Below are positions 34,721 through 42,873 of a stretch of 64,000 bases of DNA, piece by piece. Source of the DNA: an uncultured Flavobacteriales bacterium (GTDB taxonomy: Bacteria > Bacteroidota > Bacteroidia > Flavobacteriales_D > Crocinitomicaceae); contig CAJAVU010000062.1 of assembly GCA_903945495.1 (NCBI GenBank), forward strand, positions 1-64,000, given 5' to 3'. A program made the position numbers and the translations under genes. The notes beneath the pieces are model-generated. The model was not told the DNA's origin. It worked only from the letters and a program-made list of their open reading frames with translations, and made no database searches. How positions within the stretch are numbered: position 1 is the first letter of the stretch; every line of letters begins with the position of its first letter.

Positions 34721-35329
34721 TTATTTATTTGCTTTAAATGACTTTATTGACTTTGCCATTAACTCAATGATGTTCTTTGCTTCGTAGCCCTCATCACGAC
34801 TTCTCAATTCATAGGTAATTCCATCAATTATTTTCTGACCATATACGTGATAGCTCTTATGTTCAACACCAACAGTTGGAGATGCTTTTTTTGAACCTTT
34901 GACAATCAATTTGCGCTCATAAACGATAAGATCTTTGTCATCGATTAAGTACTTGATATCGAAAACTTCTTGCTCTTTCAGTTCTTTTTTCTTGTATTCA
35001 ACCATGTCGGTATAGTCGCCATAATCTTCTATATGCAGATTGAAATTTGAACCAACATTAATGTCCCAAATAAAATCGCCGTCAGCATGTATAATTTCAG
35101 GTTTCGTTGATGCACCAATATTAGCAGTTTCGTCAGGTAGCATAATTAATGCAGGAATACCATATGACTTCAAATTAATTCCTTTGAATTCATAATAATC
35201 ATCATCTAAAGTTACGGCTTCTTCAGTTGCAGGTTTTTCTTCACCTCCACACGAAGAAATCCCTGTTGCTAATAAAACCACGCTCATCAAACCGAAGGAA
35301 AGAAATTGCTTTAAAGATCTTTTTTTCAT
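34721..35329 (-). CDS. Lipoprotein of unknown function
   Basis: 202 residues. A basic N-terminus (KKRSLKQFL), hydrophobic segment and GISSC lipobox (lipid Cys about 27) mark a lipoprotein; an acidic linker follows. The mature domain (about 45-200) is alpha/beta-like with INVGSNFNLHIEDYGDY and SYHVYGQKIIDGITYELRS, and I do not recognise the family. It has its own -7 element (35370-35377) with a 40-base leader, and its own terminator, so it is probably monocistronic and divergent from the MerR-type gene. Confidence 0.7.
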   Translation of the reverse strand: MKKRSLKQFLSFGLMSVVLLATGISSCGGEEKPATEEAVTLDDDYYEFKGINLKSYGIPALIMLPDETANIGASTKPEIIHADGDFIWDINVGSNFNLHIEDYGDYTDMVEYKKKELKEQEVFDIKYLIDDKDLIVYERKLIVKGSKKASPTVGVEHKSYHVYGQKIIDGITYELRSRDEGYEAKNIIELMAKSIKSFKANK

Positions 35330-35369
35330 TGACTATTTCTTTTTGAAAGAGATTTTTCTTTCAGATATA

Positions 35370-35377
35370 CAAATATA
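35370..35377 (-). promoter_or_regulatory. -7 promoter element of lipoprotein gene
   Basis: Minus strand TATATTTG, perfect TAnnTTTG, 40 bases before ATG 35329. It lies 45 bases from the divergent MerR-gene element, so both promoters could share regulation. Confidence 0.45.
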
Positions 35378-35414
35378 TAAGTTTTTTACTACTGCGCTAA
35401 AAACAATTTGATAC

Positions 35415-35422
35415 TATCTTTG
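35415..35422 (+). promoter_or_regulatory. -7 promoter element of MerR-type regulator gene
   Basis: TATCTTTG, perfect TAnnTTTG. Transcription would start near 35426, 58 bases before the chosen ATG 35484. A ten-codon frame (ATG 35431 to TAG 35463) lies in the leader; I have no evidence that it is translated. Confidence 0.45.
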
Positions 35423-35483
35423 TTTATAGGATGTCAAGGCTAGTTAAATGTATTTTCTCCTAGCTTTTGGCAATCAGAATAAG

Positions 35484-36356
35484 ATGGCAGAATATAAGAT
35501 TAAAGATTTAGAAACCTTAACTGGAATTAAAGCCCATACGATTCGTATATGGGAAAAACGTTATGGTCTTATTTCTCCTGAGCGAACGGAAACCTTGATT
35601 CGGACTTATTCGGATGAGGAACTAACAATGCTCTTGAATATCGCCATGCTCAACAAACATGGCTTAAAGATTTCTAAGATTGCTAAAATGAATCCCGAAC
35701 AAATTTCATCAAAAGTATGGGATTTGATGGGGGAACCATCTGTTGATAGTTGCACTGAAAAATTTATTCTTGCTCTATTAGACTTAAATGAAGCCTTGTT
35801 TAAAGACACACTTCAATTTTTGATTGATGAAAAAGGATTGGAAGCTACCTTCAGAGAAAATCTTATTCCATTTTTGGATCGAATAGGGGTGATGTGGTTG
35901 GTTGGCACCATTAATACTGCACAAGAACATTTTATTTCGAATTTAATTCGTCAAAAAATCATCTCGGCCATTGATAAATTAGAAGTGCCAACTGCCAAGG
36001 AAAACCCAGTTATGCTTTTCTTACCAGAGCATGAATGGCACGAAATAAGTTTGCTTTTTTATCATTATTCAATAAGACGTAGCGGACTTTATACAATGTA
36101 CCTTGGACAGAGTTTGCCATATGATGCGCTGTTAGAATGCATTGAACGATTTAAGCCAAAAGCTATCGTGACTTCTTGGCTAACTGCCGTAGACAACAAT
36201 TACATGAAGAATTTCTTCAAACAATTGTATAAAGACGCAAATGAATTGCCAATTTATGCTGGCGGATATCAAATTAATTCAAATCGAGAACTGATCGCTG
36301 AATTCATTTGTGAAATTAGTTCTATTGAAGAAATGGTACAGACATTAAATAAGTAA
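35484..36356 (+). CDS. MerR-family regulator with B12-binding domain (CarH/LitR-like)
   Basis: 290 residues from ATG 35484, which gives the standard MerR start MAEYKIKDLETLTG; an upstream in-frame ATG (35448) adds 12 residues unlike the family. The N-terminal MerR helix-turn-helix (1-75: HTIRIWEKRYGL) is followed by a helical cobalamin-capping domain. Trp138-x9-Glu148-His149 in WLVGTINTAQEH matches the W-x9-EH motif of CarH. A Rossmann B12-binding domain (about 175-285) follows, with His186 in EWHEIS at the lower axial ligand position. In CarH the Trp is followed by His; here it is Leu139. A B12-dependent, possibly light-responsive repressor is inferred. No carotenoid genes are nearby. Confidence 0.85.
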   Translation: MAEYKIKDLETLTGIKAHTIRIWEKRYGLISPERTETLIRTYSDEELTMLLNIAMLNKHGLKISKIAKMNPEQISSKVWDLMGEPSVDSCTEKFILALLDLNEALFKDTLQFLIDEKGLEATFRENLIPFLDRIGVMWLVGTINTAQEHFISNLIRQKIISAIDKLEVPTAKENPVMLFLPEHEWHEISLLFYHYSIRRSGLYTMYLGQSLPYDALLECIERFKPKAIVTSWLTAVDNNYMKNFFKQLYKDANELPIYAGGYQINSNRELIAEFICEISSIEEMVQTLNK

Positions 36357-36761
36357 AATTCCTTTCACTCCAGGACCTAATTCTGGGATTGCTTTGATTT
36401 TTTCTTTAGAAATTGTTTCAGGTAAAAACACGAATTTTTTATCGTACATGTCGTCATTTACCCAAAAACTGACCCAATATTCATTTGCCAAGCCAAACAC
36501 CTCTTCCATAATTGGTTCAATTTTTCCAGATTCATTTGGAAGTAAAAGCTCTATACATCGTCGTAATGTTGACGTTTTAATGCGTTCACCTGTTGTAACA
36601 TTTTCACCGTAACCTGTACTCGTGATAATAATTCCTTCCATTATGTCATCACGAAGATTCAACAAATATACATTGTAAATATCCGCATTGTCTTCACCTT
36701 TTTCTAGCACAACGGCTACACCTACATTTTCAACCTTTGGTCCTAATAATCCTTCTTTCAT
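36345..36761 (-). CDS. Conserved protein of unknown function
   Basis: 138 residues, no signal peptide or membrane segment. The sequence alternates beta-like strands and charged turns (VGVAVVLEKGEDNADIYNVY, LRDDIMEGIIITSTGYG) and ends VKGILLI. I recall no function. Its 3' end overlaps the convergent MerR-type gene by 12 bases. It starts 6 bases downstream of the serine hydrolase gene stop and so is probably the last gene of the operon that runs from the sugar-phosphate isomerase gene through lipB. Confidence 0.65.
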   Translation of the reverse strand: MKEGLLGPKVENVGVAVVLEKGEDNADIYNVYLLNLRDDIMEGIIITSTGYGENVTTGERIKTSTLRRCIELLLPNESGKIEPIMEEVFGLANEYWVSFWVNDDMYDKKFVFLPETISKEKIKAIPELGPGVKGILLI

Positions 36762-36767
36762 AATTTG

Positions 36768-38030
36768 TTATTCCTTTTGAGCCGCAATTTCTCTGCCCAG
36801 TCGAAGAAAAGTGAAAAAATCCGATGGATGACCAACCTTTGCATTATTAGCCTTGCAATATGCTTTATCTCCTTTTTTCTCTTCTGGGATGACAAAGTTA
36901 TCGTTTCGTTTCATTCCAAGACGCACAATTACCAAATTTTCTGAAGGAATCGATATGATATATTGACCTTTGATCCCTCTACAATAGTATATTGGTGTTT
37001 TATCACCAGTGTAAGTCCAAATATGTAAACCGTAACGCATATTAACGATTCCTTCTTCAGTTGATAATTTTGGTGTTTTTACCATTTCCTTCATATACCA
37101 AAGAGGTACAATTTGCTTGTTTTTCCATTGACCATTTTGCACTATTAATTGACCTAAACGGCCAAAATCACGTGCAGTGGCATAAATACAACAAAAGGAT
37201 TTTTCATCACCATTCTCCTTATCCAAACTCCAATAGGCTTCATGTTCTGTTCCAATCTGTTTCCATATTTTTTCTTGCGTATATTCTGAAACACTCTGTC
37301 CAGTTGCTTTTTCAATAATGAAACCAAGCAATTGTGAGTTCCCACTTTGATAATTGAATTTTTTCCCTGGCTCTTCAATCGCATTTTGTCGCGTAACTAA
37401 TCCAAATAAATCTGTTCCATAATAGGATTCTGCGTTTTCAGACAAGGGGTTCGCACCGCTTTCTTCCCAATCAAGTCCGGATGACATCATCAATAGATGA
37501 CGAATTGTAATCTTTTCTTTTCCAAGTGATTTATAAGCAGCAATGTAGTTCCCAACAGGTTCATCTATACTTTTAATTTTCCCTTCTTCAATTGCGATTC
37601 CAACAAGCAATGCCACAACTGTTTTGGCAGCAGAGAATGAATTGGAAACAGTGGATTCAGTGTGATCACCATAATAATTTTCAAAAACCAAAGAATCATT
37701 TTTGAATACTAAGAAAGCTCTAGATTCTATAGACTTTAAAAAATCTTGATCAGCTTTACTTAATTGAAAAGAATTGTATTTTTTTGATTTTAGCCAATTT
37801 TCTGTGCTATCTGCTTTGGAAAGGGTTCTATAGGGAAATATTGAAAGGTCATAAATTCCAGGCCCAGTTCTTCCCTCAAAATAAGTATGTCGAATTCCTT
37901 TGTAAATATAAAAACGACCTGACAACACAATAAATAAATTGACAAGAATGAAAAGACCAAGAATGAAGTAAAGGAAAAAGCGAAGTGCTTTTTTTATTTT
38001 TCGGGCGATACTATTCGGTTTCTTCGACAT
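36768..38030 (-). CDS. Membrane-anchored serine hydrolase, beta-lactamase family
   Basis: 420 residues with one N-terminal membrane segment (about 17-37) and an extracytoplasmic catalytic domain of the class C beta-lactamase/penicillin-binding type. The SxxK motif is Ser133-Ala-Ala-Lys136 in SFSAAKTV; the second motif is Tyr in FNYQSGNSQ, where the usual YxN reads YQS. Substrates of this group are often esters or peptides rather than beta-lactams. The start overlaps the 3' end of lipB by 20 bases. Confidence 0.85.
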   Translation of the reverse strand: MSKKPNSIARKIKKALRFFLYFILGLFILVNLFIVLSGRFYIYKGIRHTYFEGRTGPGIYDLSIFPYRTLSKADSTENWLKSKKYNSFQLSKADQDFLKSIESRAFLVFKNDSLVFENYYGDHTESTVSNSFSAAKTVVALLVGIAIEEGKIKSIDEPVGNYIAAYKSLGKEKITIRHLLMMSSGLDWEESGANPLSENAESYYGTDLFGLVTRQNAIEEPGKKFNYQSGNSQLLGFIIEKATGQSVSEYTQEKIWKQIGTEHEAYWSLDKENGDEKSFCCIYATARDFGRLGQLIVQNGQWKNKQIVPLWYMKEMVKTPKLSTEEGIVNMRYGLHIWTYTGDKTPIYYCRGIKGQYIISIPSENLVIVRLGMKRNDNFVIPEEKKGDKAYCKANNAKVGHPSDFFTFLRLGREIAAQKE

Positions 38031-38718
38031 ATGTATAGTGGAATTGATCAGCTAATTTTTGTTTCAAGATAGAAGAAACATCAGCCATTGAAAGCGCGTA
38101 ACCCAATTCTTGTTGCATGGAAGTTACAGCTTTGTCATCAATTCCACAAGGAATTATATGAGAAAAATAAGATAAATCAGCATTCACATTGAAACCAATA
38201 CCGTGCATTGTTACCCAACGCGAGCTTTTTACACCCATTGCACAAATTTTTCGAGCATGTGGTGTGTCTCCATCAATCCAAACACCAGTTAGACCGTCTA
38301 CTCGTCCACCTTCGATGCCAAAATGGGCAAGCGTTTGAATTACTGCTTCTTCTAAAAAGCGCATATATTTGTGGATGTCGGTGAAGAAGTAATCCAAATC
38401 AAAAATTGGATAAGCGACTAATTGTCCAGGGCCATGGTAGGTGATATCGCCACCACGATTGATTTTGTAATAGGTAGCATCATTTTCGATTAAACCTTCT
38501 TCGTTCAGTAATAAATTACTTTCACTACCACTTTTACCTAAAGTATAAACGTGAGGATGCTCGCAAAACAATAAGTGATTGAATGTAAAAAGACCTTCTT
38601 CGCCATTGCGAATGCGAATTTTTTTTTGAATTGATTCATTGAAAAGCACTTCTTGTAAATCCCAGGCTTCTTTGTAATCAATAAGACCAAGATTGCGAAA
38701 ATGTACCTCAGGAAGCAT
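38011..38718 (-). CDS. lipB: Octanoyl-[acyl carrier protein]:protein octanoyltransferase LipB
   Basis: 235 residues. LipB transfers octanoyl groups from acyl carrier protein to lipoyl domains, the first step of lipoate synthesis. The signature RGGDITYHGPGQLVAYP is at 88-104; the catalytic Lys157 is in ARKICAMGV and the acyl-carrying Cys191 in IIPCGID. It begins 2 bases after the stop of the isomerase gene and overlaps the serine hydrolase gene by 20 bases. No lipA is in the window. Confidence 0.95.
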   Translation of the reverse strand: MLPEVHFRNLGLIDYKEAWDLQEVLFNESIQKKIRIRNGEEGLFTFNHLLFCEHPHVYTLGKSGSESNLLLNEEGLIENDATYYKINRGGDITYHGPGQLVAYPIFDLDYFFTDIHKYMRFLEEAVIQTLAHFGIEGGRVDGLTGVWIDGDTPHARKICAMGVKSSRWVTMHGIGFNVNADLSYFSHIIPCGIDDKAVTSMQQELGYALSMADVSSILKQKLADQFHYTYVEETE

Positions 38719-38720
38719 TA

Positions 38721-39713
38721 TTAGAATTTAGAAAGTTCGTCTTTTAAGAAATCAATTACCTTGATATCCATAATGTCGACTTTATTCAAATCACATAAAT
38801 AATAAGAAGCCCAATCTACAAGATGAATCAAATAGAATGATTTTTCAATTTGTGTGTTCCCAACAGCATCAATTTCCATGATTCCAGCAGCCTTTTTTGA
38901 AATGATATCTTTTGTGATTTCATAGCGCTTTTGATTGCGAGGATTCATATCGTTTGTATGCAACATCAATACTTTAAAACGATCGTCACCACCGCCCCAA
39001 CCAACAAGCTCATTGTGGTTCATTTCAGGAATCGTATGATGCCAAGAAAGATATTTTGAATTTTCATTGAATTGCTGACGCGCGCGAATGGCAACAGATT
39101 CATATTGAGGGCTAGAATAAATTACTCCAACTTTACCATATAAGAAGTTGGCAATATTCTTTGCAATAGAGTGAATCGATTCCGTTTCATCCTTTAATAA
39201 CCGATAAGATGACTTTATTTCAGAAATAATTGAGGAATCAAGTAAGCCTAGTTGGACAAAGATATTGATTAGTTGAACAATTGAAAATGCAGTTGCCGAG
39301 CGCGGAGGATTTCCACCAGGTACAATCACACAATCATACTTGTTGTCTTCACAAAAGGATTTCATTTCTCCACCCGAAGTGATTCCAATAATATGTGCAC
39401 CACGTTTTTTAGCCTCTTTAACCCCAGCAATTGTTTCTTCAGTATTCCCAGAATAAGATGAGCCAATAACTAAAGAGTTTTCACCAATAAAAGCGGGCAA
39501 ATCATAATCTTGTATTATTACAACTGGTATGTTAACCTTGTTTTCGATCCATTGAGAGACAATTTTTCCTCCAATCCCAGAACCACCCATTCCGCAAATA
39601 ACAATATTTTGGAAAGGATTTGTTGGTTTTTGAAAGTTTTGAGCCTCAGCAATAACTAAAGCGTCTAGTATATTTTGTGGAAATGCAGTGATAAGTTTGT
39701 CCATAATTTTCAT
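38721..39713 (-). CDS. Bifunctional phosphoglucose/phosphomannose isomerase
   Basis: 330 residues, built of two SIS sugar-phosphate-binding domains, typical of the bifunctional PGI/PMI type. The N-terminal signature is VICGMGGSGIGGKIV; SSYSGNTEETI binds phosphate, and a C-terminal His near EMNHNELVGW is the likely catalytic site. It interconverts glucose-6-phosphate or mannose-6-phosphate with fructose-6-phosphate. ATG 39704 is an alternative start. A near-consensus -7 element (minus strand TATCTTTA, 39725-39732) precedes the gene. lipB follows 2 bases after the stop. Confidence 0.88.
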   Translation of the reverse strand: MKIMDKLITAFPQNILDALVIAEAQNFQKPTNPFQNIVICGMGGSGIGGKIVSQWIENKVNIPVVIIQDYDLPAFIGENSLVIGSSYSGNTEETIAGVKEAKKRGAHIIGITSGGEMKSFCEDNKYDCVIVPGGNPPRSATAFSIVQLINIFVQLGLLDSSIISEIKSSYRLLKDETESIHSIAKNIANFLYGKVGVIYSSPQYESVAIRARQQFNENSKYLSWHHTIPEMNHNELVGWGGGDDRFKVLMLHTNDMNPRNQKRYEITKDIISKKAAGIMEIDAVGNTQIEKSFYLIHLVDWASYYLCDLNKVDIMDIKVIDFLKDELSKF

Positions 39714-39835
39714 CTAATCGAATGTAAAGATAATGAATGACATCAGAAATTCAAGCATTTATTGATGTGGCTTCCATTTTTATAAAAAGTTTTAAAATTC
39801 GTTCCTCAATTGGCAGTAATTGTAATGGTTAATCG

Positions 39836-39843
39836 TAATTTTG
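39836..39843 (+). promoter_or_regulatory. -7 promoter element of thioesterase gene
   Basis: TAATTTTG, perfect TAnnTTTG, 16 bases before ATG 39860; a TTG lies at 39810-39812, 23 bases upstream. Confidence 0.5.
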
Positions 39844-39859
39844 CAAAAAAAACAATCGC

Positions 39860-40375
39860 ATGAAATCGAGAAGAGCAGCTGAAACCTTATCAATTACTAC
39901 AAAAGTTGTATTGCCAAATGACACAAACACACTTGGAAATCTATTTGGCGGACAATTGTTAGCATGGATGGATGTCATTGCAAGCGTTTCTGCTCATCGC
40001 CATTCTAAACGCGTTGTAGTTACTGCTTCAGTGAATAATGTGGCTTTTCAAAAACCAATTAATCATGGTTCAATTGTAACATTGGAAGCGAAAGTCTCAC
40101 GTGCTTTTAGCTCATCAATGGAGGTGTTTGTTGATGTTTTCGTTGAGGATCATGTTACCGGCAAACGTGAGAAATGTAATGAAGCAATTTATACGTTTGT
40201 TGCTGTCGACCAAAATGGTGGACCAATCCAAGTGCCAGAATTGATTCCTGAAACGGAAGAAGAAAAAGCACGATTTGAAGGAGCGCTCAGAAGAAAACAG
40301 TTGAGTTTGATTTTAGCAGGTAAAATGAAACCAAGTGACGCAACGGAATTGAGAAAATTGTTCTTGGAAGAATAA
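39860..40375 (+). CDS. Acyl-CoA thioesterase, hotdog fold
   Basis: 171 residues, one hotdog domain. NTLGNLFGGQLLAWMDVIA (24-42) is the hallmark with the catalytic Asp and the long helix; SVNNVAFQKPINHGSIV and AIYTFVAVDQNG follow. It hydrolyses acyl-CoA to free fatty acid and CoA in the cytoplasm. The C-terminus has an extra helical basic region. The stop codon is immediately adjacent to the stop codon of the convergent GT9 gene (TAATTA, 40373-40378). Confidence 0.9.
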   Translation: MKSRRAAETLSITTKVVLPNDTNTLGNLFGGQLLAWMDVIASVSAHRHSKRVVVTASVNNVAFQKPINHGSIVTLEAKVSRAFSSSMEVFVDVFVEDHVTGKREKCNEAIYTFVAVDQNGGPIQVPELIPETEEEKARFEGALRRKQLSLILAGKMKPSDATELRKLFLEE

Positions 40376-41359
40376 TTAAAAACGATTGTTGATGTCTTGT
40401 GCGATGGCAGTTTCATCTTGAAGCTGCATACAATTAAAGTGTTTTTTAGGACATTCGTTGAATCCAATTTTTGAACAAGGGCGACACTTTAAGTCATTCA
40501 CTTCGTGGATTGAATATGTTTCTTTTGATTTTGGAAAGTAGGGATACATACCTAATTCAGGGACCGTATTTCCCCAAACACTAACGGTTGGAATTTCAAA
40601 ACAAGATGCAATATGCATCATTCCAGTATCATTCGTTAAAAGAACAGCTGATTGCTTAACAATACTAGCTGATTGAGCTAAATTAAAATTTCCGCAAGCT
40701 GAGTAAATCGTTTTTCCAGCACAATGATCAACTAATTTTTCAGCCAATGTTTTGTCAGTAGGCCCGCCAACAAGAACAATCGGTTGTTGTATTTTCTGAA
40801 TAATTTCTTCCAATTTATTGAATGGCATTCGTTTGGTAGCGAATTGTGCACCGATAGCGATTGTTACATACGACTTTGGAGCTAAGCCAAAAAACGCATA
40901 TGTATTTACTTCATCTTCTTCCAGGATAAAGAAATCACATGGTAAAGAATCATTCGAAACGCCCAAAGGTTTTACGGTTTCAAAATACCGATCAACAATA
41001 TGTTTGTCAGGCATTGAAGCGCGTTTGAAATTGACCAAAAGCCATTTTTCAATGTTTAATTTAGGGAAAGAATAGGATTTGCAACCTAGTTTTCGCTTGA
41101 GTGATAGCGTTCGTACATTTTTGTGCAAATCAATCACATAGTCGTATTTCTCAGCTTTTAAATCCGAAATGACCTCTTTAATTGATTTTTCAATTGTATA
41201 GATTTTATCAATCGAAGGATTGTTCTCCAAAATCACTTTGAACGGCTTTTTAGTGATGAAATGAAGTTCACAATTTAGTTGATTTTTCAGCGCACGAACA
41301 ACCGGTGTTGTTAACACAACATCACCAATTGAACTAAAACGCACCACTAAAATCTTCAT
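40376..41359 (-). CDS. Glycosyltransferase family 9 (heptosyltransferase-like)
   Basis: 327 residues. MKILVVRFSSIGDVVLTTP at the N-terminus is the GT9 signature for ADP-heptose:LPS heptosyltransferases; TNDTGMMHIAS (about 246-256) is the donor-binding motif. The C-terminal segment has six Cys in DLKCRPCSKIGFNEC and nearby, a feature I recall in related Bacteroidota proteins. It probably adds a sugar to lipopolysaccharide core or another envelope glycan. Last gene of the operon with the GT-C-like protein (31-base gap with a 13-base repeat) and the LTA-synthase-like enzyme. Confidence 0.88.
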   Translation of the reverse strand: MKILVVRFSSIGDVVLTTPVVRALKNQLNCELHFITKKPFKVILENNPSIDKIYTIEKSIKEVISDLKAEKYDYVIDLHKNVRTLSLKRKLGCKSYSFPKLNIEKWLLVNFKRASMPDKHIVDRYFETVKPLGVSNDSLPCDFFILEEDEVNTYAFFGLAPKSYVTIAIGAQFATKRMPFNKLEEIIQKIQQPIVLVGGPTDKTLAEKLVDHCAGKTIYSACGNFNLAQSASIVKQSAVLLTNDTGMMHIASCFEIPTVSVWGNTVPELGMYPYFPKSKETYSIHEVNDLKCRPCSKIGFNECPKKHFNCMQLQDETAIAQDINNRF

Positions 41360-41368
41360 TTATCTATC

Positions 41369-41393
41369 CTCTAAATTCTAACTCTAAATTCTA
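41369..41393. repeat. Tandem 13-base repeat and dispersed-repeat copy 2
   Basis: CTCTAAATTCTAA is followed by a second copy (CTCTAAATTCTA). The 23 bases at 41371-41393 match the reverse complement of 14498-14520 at 20 positions. The last three bases form the TAG stop codon of the GT-C-like gene. Confidence 0.5.
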
Positions 41394-42872
41394 TTTTCTA
41401 GACCTATTTGTTTTCCAAATCTCAATGTACTCATTTGCATTTCTTGGATTCAAATCGCGTAGTAGTTTATCAACCAAACTAGGATCACATTTTTTGTCCA
41501 AAGTCATCTTCGGATAAATAGTTTTGTATTGTGCAATGCGTTTCGATAAATCCTTTTCATCAAAAAAGAAGATATAATCATATTGACTAATCGGATTTAC
41601 TAATAAATGCTGCGATGTGTCAGTTCTCTCAGTAAACGAACAATACCAACTTTTTGCATAGAATTTTGGCATCATCGATGTTCGCTGGTCAGCAGAGCCT
41701 TCAAGTAATATGATTTCCTTGTCAATTGAATTGTTGTACAAATGATACATGGCTTCAACACGTGATTTCTTTGAATACATCGTCATTGAAAAGAAAAGAA
41801 AAGGAATGTTCAAGACCCAAAAAGCAATCATGGAAATCTTCCATAACTTCTCACGTGTTTTGCTTTCTTTAAAAAGTTGGTAACCCATCACGCCAAGAAT
41901 AATAAAGAAGGGTAAAACAGATAAAACAAAACGTTCTTGTCTATTTGGGTACAAGGTATGAAACAATATGAAAGCAATCGTTGGAACGAACAACAAGGCA
42001 TATTTTTTATAACTTTTGAAGAAACCTACCATCACAATTAATCCTAAAGGAACGAACAAGGATCCAATAAGTACAAAGAAATACATGAAATAATTGTGAT
42101 TTGGTAAATAGGTCGTTCCTTCCTTCATATTGTAGGTAACATACCCAATAAACTCAGCAAAAGGATAACCCCAAATAAAGTAATCGACTAATCCCTGTGT
42201 CAAACCGAACACGATTAATACGCCAGCCGAAAAGAGTAAAAATGGTTTGAATTGCCATTTAAAAAAGTAATATGCAGCAATTCCTAAAGCAAAAACACCA
42301 ATTTGATATCGGAAAGAAACAGCCATTCCAATGAACAAGCCGGACAATAAGAAGTTGCGCATTTTTTTATTCTTAATTAGCAACCAAACGCCATAAACAA
42401 GGAAAGGTAAGGCTGCCACTTCAACTAGATTTCGCACCGAAATGAATGGAAGAATCCACAACAGCGCTAAAATCCAACCAACTTTTATTGCAGTTTCTTT
42501 ATTAGATAATTTCTCTGTGATTTTAATTCCATAAATAACAACAACCATTGATGCCAACGCATGAATCAAACGATTGAACAACATTAGAATTTTTGGATCA
42601 ACAACCCCAATAAATTTCATAATGGAGAAGTAAACATAGTTTAGTCCAACATATGTGAAACTATGGCCTTCTGGTGTTCCGCCGCTACCTTCTGTCCATG
42701 GTAGCCAGCGATTGTAATCATAACCATCTACCCAAGAGGCAGAAGCCTCAATGATGAGGTAATGATCATCATGCATTCCGTAACCTTGAGAAAAAATCGT
42801 GGCAATTAATCGAACAAAAAGTGCGACAAATAGGATTAGCTTATACGATTGAAAACGATCAGTTTGAAGCAT
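41391..42872 (-). CDS. Polytopic membrane glycosyltransferase, GT-C-like
   Basis: 493 residues with about 10-12 hydrophobic segments. The first large loop contains GMHDDHYLIIEASASWVDGYD and WLPWTEGSGGTPEGHSF, which has the acidic residues and layout of GT-C enzymes that use polyprenyl-linked sugar donors. Four Gly/Pro-rich membrane hairpins and NRQERFVLSVLPF support this. The C-terminal 100 residues are soluble and may be periplasmic. It lies one base after the LTA-synthase-like gene and precedes the GT9 gene. Family assignment is by layout only. Confidence 0.7.
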   Translation of the reverse strand: MLQTDRFQSYKLILFVALFVRLIATIFSQGYGMHDDHYLIIEASASWVDGYDYNRWLPWTEGSGGTPEGHSFTYVGLNYVYFSIMKFIGVVDPKILMLFNRLIHALASMVVVIYGIKITEKLSNKETAIKVGWILALLWILPFISVRNLVEVAALPFLVYGVWLLIKNKKMRNFLLSGLFIGMAVSFRYQIGVFALGIAAYYFFKWQFKPFLLFSAGVLIVFGLTQGLVDYFIWGYPFAEFIGYVTYNMKEGTTYLPNHNYFMYFFVLIGSLFVPLGLIVMVGFFKSYKKYALLFVPTIAFILFHTLYPNRQERFVLSVLPFFIILGVMGYQLFKESKTREKLWKISMIAFWVLNIPFLFFSMTMYSKKSRVEAMYHLYNNSIDKEIILLEGSADQRTSMMPKFYAKSWYCSFTERTDTSQHLLVNPISQYDYIFFFDEKDLSKRIAQYKTIYPKMTLDKKCDPSLVDKLLRDLNPRNANEYIEIWKTNRSRK

Positions 42873-42873
42873 A

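Noticed and set aside
35431-35463. Ten-codon leader peptide before the MerR-type gene
   Set aside because: No ribosome-binding or attenuation structure is visible, so I mention it only in the promoter entry.
36768-38030. Antibiotic resistance beta-lactamase
   Set aside because: The SxxK is present but the second motif is YQS, not YxN, and the protein is membrane-anchored in a housekeeping operon; a general serine hydrolase is more likely.
41369-41393. CRISPR-like repeat
   Set aside because: Only two 13-base copies in direct contact, no spacers and no cas genes nearby.
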